This document shows, piece by piece, positions 42,290 through 51,402 of a stretch of DNA of 64,000 nucleotides. Source of the stretch: Agrypnia vestita (Eukaryota > Arthropoda > Insecta > Trichoptera > Phryganeidae); NCBI GenBank assembly GCA_016648135.1, contig JADDOH010010906.1, positions 23,871-87,870 of the forward strand, written 5' to 3'. How positions within the stretch are numbered: position 1 is the first letter of the stretch; every line of letters starts with the position of its first letter. Position numbers and translations under genes: made by a program. The notes below the pieces were generated by a model. The model was not told where the DNA came from, searched no databases, and saw only the letters and a program-made list of their open reading frames with translations.

Positions 42290-42725
42290 TCCCCTCGCTG
42301 ACCCGGTAATGAATAAATAAATAAACTCAATAGGCAGGAATCATAATCCCTCCCTCTACCCTCGGGATCTCCGAGGGGTCGAAGGAGCCGCGCGACTTAA
42401 CTAGGCGTGGAATCGCCGTCCCACAAATTACATCTGAAATAATAAAAAATAAGATGAATCGGGGCGGTCCGGCGGGGGATGCTGCGGGGGGAGGGGCGGG
42501 CGGAGATGTCTAACGACCCAGAATGATATATGAAGGTTGCCGAAAAGGATTTTATAAATACTTTATCCGGCGGTCGGACCCTCGGAGGAACGCCGTCGCG
42601 GTGGACGTCTTCACTGGACTGTTCCGCTATGTCCACTGAATATATTATAATGCTAAGTGATCCCTCGCTAACTGCGGGATCCCTTCTCGCGGTTTGGCGT
42701 ATCTGCGCTCTCTCGCTGGTACAGT
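42290..42725. promoter_or_regulatory. GC-rich, repeat-free island (candidate conserved regulatory DNA)
   Basis: The most GC-rich block in the window (GGGGCGGTCCGGCGGGGGAT, GGAGGAACGCCGTCGCGGTG). It also holds CCCACAAATTACATC and a direct/inverted pair of ACCGGTAATGAATAAATAAA-type words. Opposite frames of 79 and 65 codons overlap with no preference. Regulatory role inferred; a CpG-rich promoter is an alternative. Confidence 0.4.
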
Positions 42726-42883
42726 AAAATACTTAAATAAATAATAGTAGGTTGACGCCATTATAAATAATATTTATAATTTTACAACATGAACATGACC
42801 ATTGTACAAGAAAAAAATGATGAAATAAGATTGCCATTCGGAAAGAAAAAAAAGTAACCCGTAAAAACCAAGTTTTTACAATA

Positions 42884-43132
42884 CTCCCTTTCTCATTTTC
42901 GGGTTTTGTGTCTACCATATGGATCGGAAAAAAACATTAAAAATTTGAAAAATCCACAATTATACTATAATTATTATTTTTTTAACGAAAAATTGACAGA
43001 TCTTCTTGATCGTCGCCACGAGTCTACTTGCAAAGTTTCAGCACGATTGGATCACGGGAAAAGGGTTAAAAATCTATCCAAAATTTTTTCGTCAAGCAAG
43101 CAAGCAGACGCCACGAGTTAATATAAAAGGAG
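42884..43132 (+). mobile_element. TA-flanked MITE, family E copy 3 (internally deleted, 249 bp)
   Basis: TA|CTCCCTTTCTCATTTTCGGG at the left and ATATAAAAGGAG|TA at the right, with TTTCAGCACGATTGGATCAC inside. The same internal segment is lost as in copy 1, so copies 1 and 3 form a deletion subfamily. Confidence 0.75.
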
Positions 43133-43136
43133 TAAA

Positions 43137-43345
43137 AAGATCACAAACTTCTGTGATGTACAGTGGGATGAAGCTTTATGTGAGTCTGCCAGAGGATATT
43201 AGAGACGAAAAATTATGAAAATTTTTTAGAAAGTTTATCATACGTACTTTTGATTATAAATTTGATACAATGATATTTTACAATGTATATTTTAGAAAAT
43301 ATAAATGTTATTGTATTATCAATTTTAAGAATAAAAAATAAAAAA
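43137..43345 (+). pseudogene. Jockey-like LINE C-terminal fragment
   Basis: Reads TSVMYSGMKLYVSLPEDIRD EKL, a stop, KFFRKFIIRTFDYK, the 'Y.G.KLYN.LP..I....K...F' end of Jockey-like RT proteins. It starts just after MITE copy 3. Confidence 0.6.
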
Positions 43346-43539
43346 AAGTTGCGATCCTTTATACATACATTTCATTGTACATATCCTACGGTCTATTTGC
43401 GTCAAGGTGTTGTGTTTATTATATATAAAATATATTAATATTGTGTTTCTAAACAAACCCTATACTGTATTTACAATGATCGAATCGTTAATTATCTATG
43501 ATTTTCGTGGCTATGGACTGTCTTATAAAATCTACCTCG
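43346..43539. other. AT-rich spacer
   Basis: Nothing recognised. Confidence 0.45.
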
Positions 43540-43740
43540 ATAAAATTTAAGAACTATAATTTAGATTTTTAAAAATAAACAGAAACAAATATTAACAAAA
43601 TGTTATTCTACCAGTTTTGAGACGTAATCCTTCTTTTCATCAGGACAATCACTAAACTAGCATGTAAATATCACTACACACCACAACCATAGTATTATAT
43701 ACACACCAAAAAACAAACAAATATTCATTGAAATGAGTAG
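43540..43740 (-). mobile_element. Penelope-like end, family C copy 4
   Basis: On the minus strand, AATACTATGGTTGTGGTGTG, then TGTCCTGATGAAAAGAAGGA (exact CUGAUGA core at 43637-43643), TACGTCTCAAAACTGGTAGA. Same order as the copies at 18.8 and 26.4 kb. Stem II no longer pairs well and GAAAC has become AAAAC. Confidence 0.5.
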
Positions 43741-43764
43741 GGAATTTTGCCAGTCCAAAACTAA

Positions 43765-43955
43765 GTGAAGACACCACGTGGACAAAATGAATTCAACAAG
43801 AGTGGTAAGAATAGAGAAGTACGAGAAACCTGCAGACAGAAGACATCAAGAAGACAACCAAAACGATGGAGAGACAGCTGGTCATCCTAGGCGCAGGGGC
43901 CGAAAAACAACAGTACATAGTCCTAATATAAGAAGAAGAAGAAGAAGACTTTTTT
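43765..43955 (+). pseudogene. RTE-type LINE 3' end with (GAA)n tail
   Basis: One frame reads CRQKTSRRQPKRWRDSWSS, like the GRP.KRW.DD block near RTE C-termini, and the copy ends in AAGAAGAAGAAGAAGAAGAC (43930-43950), the short-repeat tail seen at 4888 and 60165. Confidence 0.55.
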
Positions 43956-43999
43956 TCCACTTAACATTCCACATTGTCCAAATGACCCATAATAATTAA

Positions 44000-44175
44000 C
44001 ACCTCGAACCCCCCCCCCTCCCCTCACCTACCCAGTCACCCACCCCTTCACAGTAACACATTTGTTTGGTTCAACTTTTAAAGATCTTTAGTACACCATA
44101 ATCGTGAAGAAGAGAACATTGTTCTCGAAACATGTAGATTTTTTAATCTAATAAAGTGGTGAAAACAAAATAATT
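44000..44175 (+). mobile_element. Penelope-like end, family K copy 1
   Basis: Holds a hammerhead-like hairpin (44104-44131), followed by CATGTAGATTTTTTAATCTA, ATAAAGTGGTGAAAAC. The same order occurs at 47885-47965 (CATGTTGAATTT, AATAAAAAAGTGGTG). A poly-C tract lies at 44008. Confidence 0.5.
44104..44131 (+). ncRNA. Hammerhead-ribozyme-like motif (family K)
   Basis: GTGAAGA (consensus CUGANGA with C to G), a perfect stem GAGAAC / GTTCTC around an ATT loop (44112-44126), then GAAAC (44127-44131) and ATG. The core change probably inactivates it, but the stem is intact. Confidence 0.4.
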
Positions 44176-44589
44176 TGTGTTTTATTTTAACTCTTATATT
44201 ATTATATCTAGTAACATAGAAAATATAATGAATTTTTACACATTGTACATCCTATTTTTTAGTAAATATGTAAATTTTGTCCACTGTTTATCATTAATAA
44301 TGCATCGTGTGCATACAACAAACAATACACTCGCAAATCCTTTATTTTCGCTCCCGCTTTTCGCAATATAGGCTGTTTCAAAATGAACCAAATTTCAAAA
44401 CATTATATTTCAGAAAGGCAGAGTGGTAAAATTGCACTAAAATTCACAAAAAGTTTAATCCTGCTTTTTTTTATCAAATTCTTAGTACTATTTATATCCT
44501 CTACGGTTGGTTGAATTAATTTTAAATGCCTCTCAGAGAGTCTTTTATCACTAAAGTCACTACCACCTTGATTCTGTCTTTGAGGTGGT
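44176..44589. other. Unassigned spacer
   Basis: A 111-codon minus-strand frame (44403-44738) spans this and the next repeat. I recognise no domain in it. Confidence 0.35.
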
Positions 44590-44740
44590 CCAGCAGTGAT
44601 GATTAAACCGTTATTTCGACCGGTTACACATGGTGCAGTTATTTGTGATAAGTATCCGATTGTGTTCATGATTATTAATTGAGATATAACTGTTTTCTCG
44701 GACGCCGAAGAATCGATGAGGTGACTTGAAACATTCATGG
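44590..44740 (+). repeat. Interspersed repeat, family O copy 1
   Basis: ACCGTTATTTCGACCGGTTA, GGTGCAGTTATTTGTGATA and TATCCGATTGTG align with 50948-51020 (ACCGTTATTTTAACCAGTTG, GGTACAGCTATTTGGGAT). Class unknown. Confidence 0.45.
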
Positions 44741-44809
44741 ACAGAGTTTGGATTAGGAATGAAGGTTAGGCTGAATAAAGAAAAATAAGTAATTAGAATA
44801 ATAAATATC

Positions 44810-44980
44810 ACAAAACTTGAATATTTCGGATATGTGATGAGATTTTCAGAGTTTACTAGATATTACAGCTCATAATGTAGGGAAAAAATTACCGGAGCTG
44901 GAAAAAGTCAGAGCCCTGGAAGAAGGAGAATAAGGATGAAAAATCTGTGACAATGGTTTGGCCAGTCTACTGTGAGGCTA
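44810..44980 (+). pseudogene. RTE-type LINE C-terminal fragment
   Basis: Reads EYFGYVMRFSE, later REKITGAGKSQSPGRRRIRM, KNLCQWFGQSTVRLF, matching the 'EY.GH.MR...GKI.G.R..GRRR..WL.NLR.WFG' end of the RTE subfamily also seen at 54.5, 59.2 and 63.3 kb. Contains stops. Confidence 0.75.
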
Positions 44981-45149
44981 TTCATTATATTTTCTATTTC
45001 TCAATAAAATGTTTCAAACAAACCGTGCACCGGGGTTAGTTGTATTTTAGTCCCGGAGGACGAGTTCTACGGAAATAGACATAACGCGGCCACTTGATGT
45101 TTTTTTCAAAAATATTCCAATAACATAATATTTAAATATGTACCATATA
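44981..45149. other. Spacer
   Basis: Nothing recognised. Confidence 0.4.
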
Positions 45150-45605
45150 ATCATAATAATTAAATATGTACCCACCCTAATATACGAGTATGCCCATCGA
45201 ATTTGGATCCTGACGGCAGGTGTGAGAGCAAGGATCCAGGCTGTCGAGTTGAGTTTTCTTAGGGAGGTAGCGGGGAGTCACGCTGACAGTGTGAGAAGTG
45301 CTGACATAAGGCATACACTCAGCATGGAACCCCTACTCCTACACAAAGAAAGATCACAAATGAGGTGGCTTGGACATCTGTTAAGAATGCCAGAGAGGAA
45401 CGAATACCAAGAAGAATCCTATTAGCAACTCCGGAAGGAAGACGGTCGGTGGATCGCCCCAGATTAAGCTGGTACAAGCAATAAAAAATGTGTATGAAAA
45501 CAGAATGGGTCTAGACTAGTATATGGGAATATTGAAGCATTTTGTCGAGTTTTTGAGCTCCTGATCCTACTAAGATAAGGGGATGAAGATGATGATGATA
45601 TGTAC
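45150..45605 (+). pseudogene. RTE-type LINE C-terminus with (GAT)n tail
   Basis: An open stretch reads TLIYEYAHRIWILTAGVRAR, IQAVELSFLREVAGSHADSV, RSADIRHTLSMEPLLLHKER, SQMRWLGHLLRMPERN, a second RTE lineage (R.RIQA.E..FLR.VAG....D..RS..IR..L..EPLLL..ERSQ.RW.GH..RMP). After a stop come the EGRRSVDRPRLSWYK-like remains. It ends with GATAAGGGGATGAAGATGAT at 45577-45600. Confidence 0.85.
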
Positions 45606-45769
45606 CTTAATAAGTGCCAATAAAAAAATATAAATAAGTAATCACCTTTAATCAAATTTTATTTTTACAGGGTTGTATAACCTCTTAAAATTGTGTCCCA
45701 TCTTTTTGAAACATAATGTAGTTATGTATAAAAATCTAAAAAAAAAACTATTGAACAATTCTAACAAAT

Positions 45770-46165
45770 TAAATAATAAATTTTCTAATAAATGAATTTG
45801 CAAATCATTTATTACAAAATGATCACGGTTTTGATAAAAATTTAAGACTTCCTATTTTACGCATAAATGATTTTGGTCTGAAATTGAATAATTTAGAAAC
45901 ATTAGAAATTAGTAAAGCATGTAATAGTAAACAAAATATTATTAATAAATATTCAATTAAATTAAACTACTAGCCCAATTCTAAAAACTTTCCAATAATT
46001 GCGAGTAATCAAGAACTTCAGTAATAATTTTTCAAATAATTTAGAAAAACAAGAAACAAAAGACATTTAATTCTGATAGTTATGCAACAGCCTGACGTTG
46101 GAAAGATTTTTCTGAAACATGTTGGTGTAATTAATCAAATAAAAGAAGTAGATATATACAAATAA
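45770..46165 (+). pseudogene. Penelope-like element, endonuclease C-terminus and ribozyme-like end
   Basis: Reads FDKNLRLPILRINDFGLKLN, NLETLEISKACNSKQNIINK, matching the copy at 31745-32110. Then CTGACGTTGGAAAGATTTTT, CTGAAACATGTTGGTGTAAT (46092-46125), the hammerhead-like 3' end. The core is imperfect and the copy is 5'-truncated. Confidence 0.55.
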
Positions 46166-46329
46166 TGCGATCAATATTTTTTTTAATTCTAACAAATCTC
46201 ATTCGCAAAAAATATCACATAAATGATACGGTAAATAAAGGCATTTTGCAGTTGGACTGTTTTTAAAAGAGGCGCAGTAATGAAACATTACGTATTTAAA
46301 ACAGAATGCAAATCATTTTTTCATTAAAT

Positions 46330-46575
46330 TAATTAATGAAACGTTTTCAGAATACCGGGAATTATTTCAGCCGGTAAATGCATTTCCACTCGCGAACGGG
46401 ATCAGTGGAATGAAATAATTTGCGTGGAATATTATTTCGGGCGGACTATAATTGTCCTGTAATTACGCGCACTGCTGTGCGCCCAGCTTGGCCCGCCTGA
46501 GTCGCTCCTAACAATGTCCTCCTACGGCCAATTTCGCGCACGAATATTATACCCAGTTGGCGGCAGTTTTTGCTA
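46330..46575. promoter_or_regulatory. GC-richer, repeat-free island (candidate conserved regulatory DNA)
   Basis: TTAATTAATGAAACG, GGGAATTATTTCAGCCGG, GAATGAAATAATTTGCGTGG, TATAATTGTCCTGTAATTAC: four homeodomain-type ATTA/AATTA sites in 150 bp next to GCGCACTGCTGTGCGCCC, a hairpin. Single-copy. One of the best enhancer candidates. Confidence 0.45.
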
Positions 46576-46589
46576 GTAGTTTATAATAC

Positions 46590-47155
46590 TCTAACACAGT
46601 GAAAGTAATCCAAAGATCAATTATAAAAGTAATATTAAAAAAAAGAAAAAACTTCTCTTCACAACTACTTTTCTCTAAATTTCAAGTTCCAAAATTAGAG
46701 AATGTTTACAAAAAAACGTCAATTATACAACTAATTAAAGAAAACATAACTGCTAAATTTGAAAAAAACACATCATTAAGATTCAAAAATAATTTTAAAA
46801 TCCCAAAATATAATACCAAACTGTGTCAACAAAACTACATATACTTGGGCATAAAAAACTTCAATAACCTACCTACAGATATTAAGAAAATCGATGACTT
46901 ACAACAATTAAAGAAAAAAATAAACCAACACTTTAGATTGATACAATTTGACAATGCATAACAAGACATAACTATGGAACAAATAAGCCAAATCCAAAAT
47001 AAACTAATAAAGTGTAAGCCCCTCACCAAGCACATGAGCAAGTCTCATTTTTGGAGAGGCAAAGCAATAAAATAAAATTTATCTAAGTAGACTGTAATAG
47101 ACAAATGTATTATGATTTAAATGTAGTTTTAATATTAAATAAAAAAATTAAAAAA
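46590..47155 (+). pseudogene. Jockey-superfamily LINE C-terminus and 3' UTR
   Basis: A 120-codon frame (46599-46961) reads VIQRSIIKVILKKRKNFSSQ, LLFSKFQVPKLENVYKKTSI, KIPKYNTKLCQQNYIYLGIK, NFNNLPTDIKKIDDLQQLKK, the end of Jockey-like RT proteins. The 3' UTR shares TTTTTGGAGAGGCAAAGCAA with 35775 and ends in an A-rich tail at 47130-47158, where Helitron copy A3 begins. It is 5'-truncated but open. Confidence 0.8.
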
Positions 47156-47159
47156 ATAA

Positions 47160-47646
47160 CTAGCTGTGCCCGCTCGGCTTCGCACGCGTATATTTTTAAT
47201 ACACTGTTTGGATCATCATAGAATTTTCGCGAACCTTCTAAAACGTTCTCCTTAAAGAACTTTCAAGAAATTTATCGAATGTACAGGAACCTTCTAGACA
47301 CACCGACACATTCCGCCACTCAGCTTAGAATCTTATAGAAATTTCGGGAATTTTCTAGAACTTTCTCCTTCCAGAACTTTTTAGAGCAGGTTTTTCCGGA
47401 ACCTTCTAGACTCACCGACACAGTCGGCGCGCCTATTTTGAAACAATCTGAAACATTTACGGCCTTCCCATAGCAAAACAATGCGCTAGAAAGCACATTT
47501 TCGTCACCCACTCCCACCCACGCACAGCCACCTCCACCAAACTCGCATATTTTCGATTTGACACCAAGGTCTATCCACCACCATAACCACCGGTGGGTGG
47601 TTGTGGCTGGTTGTGGAGAAAACTGGCGGATAGGGAAACAGGGTTT

Positions 47647-47703
<57 letters not shown>

Positions 47704-47735
47704 TATATATATATATATATATTATAGTTAGTAGT
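47160..47735 (-). mobile_element. Helitron-like element, family A copy 3, with (TA)n
   Basis: Minus-strand 3' end GCCGAGCGGGCACAGCTAG|T at 47160. The body matches copies A1, A2 and A4. The 5' terminal region has expanded into a (TA)n microsatellite (47650-47730). It inserted directly at the tail of the Jockey LINE. Confidence 0.65.
47338..47376. promoter_or_regulatory. Heat-shock-element-like array (copy A3)
   Basis: GAA 47338, TTC 47343, GAA 47348, TTC 47353, GAA 47358, TTC 47363, TTC 47369, GAA 47374: eight intact triplets, 5-bp phase apart from one extra base. A second, weaker array is at 47219-47268. Confidence 0.6.
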
Positions 47736-47884
47736 AAATCGAATGTTATAAATAATCAGGTCCTTTTTGCTAATAGTTATCTTTTAAATTTATTTTCATG
47801 ATAAGTATACTTTATACTATTCATATTCCATATATAACTTTTTTAATATTTTGTTTATCCATACTTCGATTTTTAAATTTTATT
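47736..47884. other. AT-rich spacer
   Basis: Probably the untranslated part of the Penelope-like element that ends at 47965. Confidence 0.3.
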
Positions 47885-47965
47885 TTTGTTATCCTGACGA
47901 AGAAGCCATTGGCTTCGGATCATGTTGAATTTTTTTTTCAATAAAAAAGTGGTGTTTAAAACGTT
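47885..47965 (+). mobile_element. Penelope-like end, family K copy 2
   Basis: Hammerhead-like hairpin then GATCATGTTGAATTTTTTTT, CAATAAAAAAGTGGTG, the same layout as 44104-44170. Confidence 0.5.
47894..47920 (+). ncRNA. Hammerhead-ribozyme-like motif (family K)
   Basis: CTGACGA (47894-47900) fits the core exactly. GAAGCC / GGCTTC pairs perfectly around ATT (47902-47916). The GAAA box has changed to GGAT, so it is likely inactive. Confidence 0.4.
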
Positions 47966-47999
47966 ATTTTATAAAAATTGGAATTCGAAGGTTTTTATT

Positions 48000-48260
48000 A
48001 TTTTATTTGACTTATATTAAAGGAAATGAATTTTTCATATTCAATATAAGTTAATGTAATGACAGTCCAAAGTTTTACAAAAAACAAGTCAGAAATATAG
48101 AAAAAAAATGTAAACTTCGATGTCGCATATCTCCATAACTATTGATATTAGATCATACTAGCTTGAACATTTTCGACTCATAATCAAGCCAGGAATATAG
48201 TCCTGCGAGAATATTAAAGTTAGCCAAATAACCATGTATATTAAAAATTTGTTAAAACTT
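48000..48260 (+). repeat. Interspersed repeat, family P copy 1
   Basis: AAACTTCGATGTCGCATATC, TCCATAACTATTGATATTAG, AAGCCAGGAATATAGTCCTG match the minus strand of 50780-50890. Upstream, ACAAGTCAGAAATATAGAAA also matches. Class unknown. Confidence 0.5.
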
Positions 48261-48459
48261 GCGGTTCTCGTAGCCTCTTGGGTCCAGGGTCTCTTGACCT
48301 GTTGGAACCAACAAAAAAAAATTCTTGATGAATGTATTCATTAAATTAAATAAATTAAAACTAATAAAAAAAAATTAAATTAAATACGAATGAAAAATTA
48401 ATTAAATTAAATACGTCACAAACAGCTGTAAAATTAAATTTTTGGCATTTATATTTACA

Positions 48460-48990
48460 GTACTCCCTCAGACAAACGATCAGCGAGAGCGATAAAGGGC
48501 ATCGCAAAACCTGATATTTCGAGCTACTATGCCGTAATTTTTTGATTGCGCTCGAACGCGGTTGGTGAGTAATATTCACGCCACTGCTTTGAATAACTTT
48601 CCAACCGTTCCGGTTAGCTAATACATTAATCAAAACATTTGCCCGAAAATGCGAGTAAATGTACACATTGTATTACGTCAGAGTTTCGTCCGTGTCTCTG
48701 TTAATGAATAATTAACAAGGCTCTGGTCATAAAACCTTCTGTTGACAAAGGTTTAAAAGCAACGGCGTTTATTAGTATCCAATCGTCACACAAATCACGC
48801 GGGTATATAATATTAATTCGGATTTGTTTGCAGCGAGCGCTTTCACTCGCAAATTGTTTGACACCAAATTAAATAATCAGCAGCGTGGTAATGCAATTTT
48901 CGACGGGATATATAATGGATCGGAGAGGAATATTCACACCAGATCAAAAGCCATCAATTCTGACACAAAATATAGAACAATCGATATAAT
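48460..48990. promoter_or_regulatory. Repeat-free island (candidate conserved regulatory DNA)
   Basis: GAGAGCGATAAAGGGCATCG, AATGAATAATTAACAAGG, TCTGGTCATAAAACC, TATAATATTAATTCGG, AAATTAAATAATCAGCAGCG. GATA, AbdB-like and homeodomain sites in balanced sequence. A 101-codon minus-strand frame at 48361-48666 has no known domain. Confidence 0.4.
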
Positions 48991-48993
48991 ATA

Positions 48994-49390
48994 CTAGCTT
49001 TGCCCGCCCGATCATCATCGAACTTTCGCGAACCTTCTAGAACATTCTCCTTCCAGAACTTTCAAGAAATTTATCGAATGTACAGGAACCTTCTAGACAC
49101 ACCGATATATTCCGCCACTCAGTTTAGAACCTTACAGAATTTTCGGGAATTTTATAGAACCTTCTAGACTCACCGACACAGTCGGCGCGCCTATTTTGAA
49201 ACAATCTGAAGCATTTGCGGCCTTCCCATAAGAAAAAAATGTGCTAGTAAGCACATTTTCGTCACCCACTCCCACCCACGCACGGCCACCCCCACCAAAC
49301 TCGCATATTTTCGATGTGACACCAAGGGTTATCCACCTCTATAACCACCAATGGGTGGTTGTGGCTGGTTGTGGAGAAATCTTGTACAAA
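48994..49390 (-). mobile_element. Helitron-like element, family A copy 4 (deleted ends)
   Basis: Minus-strand 3' end GGGCAAAGCTAG|T at 48994. Compared with A1 it lacks the segment between the terminus and the first HSE-like array and part of the second array. The 5' end is truncated at about 49385. Confidence 0.6.
49020..49068. promoter_or_regulatory. Heat-shock-element-like array (copy A4), cleanest in the window
   Basis: Ten intact triplets: GAA 49020, TTC 49025, GAA 49030, TTC 49035, GAA 49040, TTC 49045, TTC 49051, GAA 49056, TTC 49061, GAA 49066. Spacers are 2 nt except one of 3 nt. The first six form a perfect HSE hexamer. Confidence 0.65.
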
Positions 49391-50228
49391 AATATGTGTA
49401 AGTAAAACATAAAAACAACATACCTGATTGTTAATGTGTTCTATGAAACAGTAATATACAATCATATTAATTGCTTTTAAGGAGTCATTTCTTCCATCAG
49501 ATGCTTCAAAGTTCTATTATTAATCTTATGACTTAAATTATAGTATCAAATCTGAATTAAATATATTTTATTATGGTAACTAAATATCAATATAACGTGA
49601 TTTGAAAATACCTTGCATTTTAACGTTTTACTTACAGATTTTTTTTCACCTGTTATTTACCTGTTATTTGCCAACATCCCCCGCACTCGAATGTCATAAT
49701 ATCCTATCCTTTTTAACCTACTGCAGTGTACATCTACAGAAAATATTTCAGGTTTGACACTATAACAGTCGCTGGTTCCCACTCTATTACAATGTATACG
49801 CGATTCCGCGCAGTTTTGTGCGCAGCGCTTGCAGATTTCAAATCAACGCGCTTATTGCCTAATTAGATATGTTATCTACAACATTATATTTTTAGTCGGT
49901 TTGTATGGTACCATATGGGCTCCATGCGTGCCTTTCATGTGGACTGAAAATTTGCCTACAAATGGTCATGTTGTACATTTTAAATGACAGTATTCTCCGA
50001 TAAACCGTGCCTCGTATAAACTCAACCAGAGTTTTATTTTTCATCATTGACCTCGTATGTCTACGCATCCTTCTTCTAAATAATATATACGCGTCCTTCA
50101 ACTAAATATACTATCTTCACTTCAACAAAATCATCATATTGCATAAATATTAGAAGATTGACGAAACAGCATTTGAAAAGGTAAAAAAACTAACCCATAA
50201 AAACCCATAAAAAAAAGTTTTTATTTTA
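49391..50228. other. Unassigned spacer
   Basis: No gene. 49760-49880 is less AT-rich (CGCGATTCCGCGCAGTTTTG, GCGCAGCGCTTGCAG) and may be regulatory. A 69-codon minus-strand frame at 49892-50101 has no known match. Confidence 0.35.
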
Positions 50229-50733
50229 CTCCTTTTCTTTGTAAATTAAGTTTACCATTAAATTATTGATTGACTGAAAATGAAACATGTCTAGACAAAT
50301 ATCTATGTCAAAAATCTCTAAAAATATCTCTTTATTATTTGATTTCTTCCCAAAAACCCGAAGTGTACTGACATCTGTGAACCAATTGTCATAAATTTTA
50401 GAAATTCGTAGTGAAGTACTTAGTATACCTACCGACGGATTAATTCAAATTTTCATATTCCGTGACGTTGTCAGGCCGCCGTTCGTAGTATTCAAACTTT
50501 TGTAATGATTCCAATTTGAAAAAAACATTAAAATATCTAAAAATCCAAAATTATACTATAATTATTCATATTTTTTAACGAAAATTTGATAGATCTTCTT
50601 GATCGTTGCCACGAGTCGGCTTGAAAAGTTTCAGCTCGATTGGAATACGGGAAAAGGGTTAAAAATCGATCCAAAGTTTTTTCACCCGGCAAGCAAGCAA
50701 GCAAGCAGAGGTCACGAGTTAATATAAAGAGAG
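50229..50733 (+). mobile_element. TA-flanked MITE, family E copy 4, full length 505 bp
   Basis: TA|CTCCTTTTCTTTGTAAATTA at the left and ATATAAAGAGAG|TA at the right. Short inverted ends CTCCYTTT and a TA target site suggest a Tc1/mariner-type MITE. The inverted copy at 60674-61178 has exactly the same length. No transposase. Confidence 0.75.
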
Positions 50734-50769
50734 TAAAAAGAAATAGAAAATATTAATCAGTATTCTTGA

Positions 50770-51030
50770 TATATAACAGGTATACCAGAGCTAGCAGGAG
50801 AAACTTAGCCAGTAGATTCCTGACTACGTTATGTGTCTAAGCAACCATGACCTAATATCGATAGTTATGGAGGTATGCAATATCAAAGTTTGCTTTTTTT
50901 TCAATATTTCTGATTTATTTTTTTGCAAAAAATTAAGTAGTGTGGTCATACCGTTATTTTAACCAGTTGTTTTCGGTACAGCTATTTGGGATTTTTATCT
51001 GAATGTACTGATTTTTGGTAACTAAGAGAT
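50770..51030 (-). repeat. Interspersed repeat, families P/O copy 2
   Basis: The minus strand contains CAAACTTTGATATTGCATAC, CTCCATAACTATCGATATTA (family P). The adjoining plus-strand ACCGTTATTTTAACCAGTTG matches family O at 44595. O and P may be two parts of one element. Confidence 0.45.
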
Positions 51031-51079
51031 AACTTAAATGTTTATTTAATTAATTAAATTAAAAATGAATGTACAAGGT

Positions 51080-51210
51080 AATGAGTAGCTTGTTGGTCCT
51101 GTGGCTAGACTCTCGTCTCGTGATCCAAAGTTAGCGCCATTTTCATAGCACAAGCGTATAGCTTGGTTTGAAAAGTTAGTTAGTTCGCATCTCTATTTAA
51201 AAAAAAAAAT
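51080..51210 (+). mobile_element. tRNA-derived SINE, family M copy 3
   Basis: TAGCTTGTTGGTCCTGTGGC, GACTCTCGTCTCGTGATCC (tRNA-like head), CATAGCACAAGCGTATAGC, TTCGCATCTCTATTTAAAAA with poly(A). The B-box region is deleted, but the head and tail match copy 1. Confidence 0.7.
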
Positions 51211-51402
51211 CTGTTATCTAGTGCCGATGATTTCCCGTCAAATTGCGTAAAATTAGTTGCCAATCATCGATTCAATCAGATACAAAATTAAAAAAACGGT
51301 TAGTGTGTCACCGGTTAAACTACCATCACTACTCGCAAGTGTCTACAGGCAAAAAACTTTCGATTAAGGTGTCACTGCACGCACACCTACTTTAGTGTTA
51401 AA
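51211..51402. other. Spacer
   Basis: Nothing recognised. Confidence 0.4.

Noticed and set aside
42397..42727. Opposite 79- and 65-codon frames in the GC-rich island, considered as an exon
   Set aside because: No domain, no splice-site pattern and no frame preference; GC-richness alone lengthens open frames.
44403..44738. 111-codon minus-strand frame considered as a host gene
   Set aside because: Overlaps a repeat shared with 50.95 kb and shows no recognisable domain; left unassigned.
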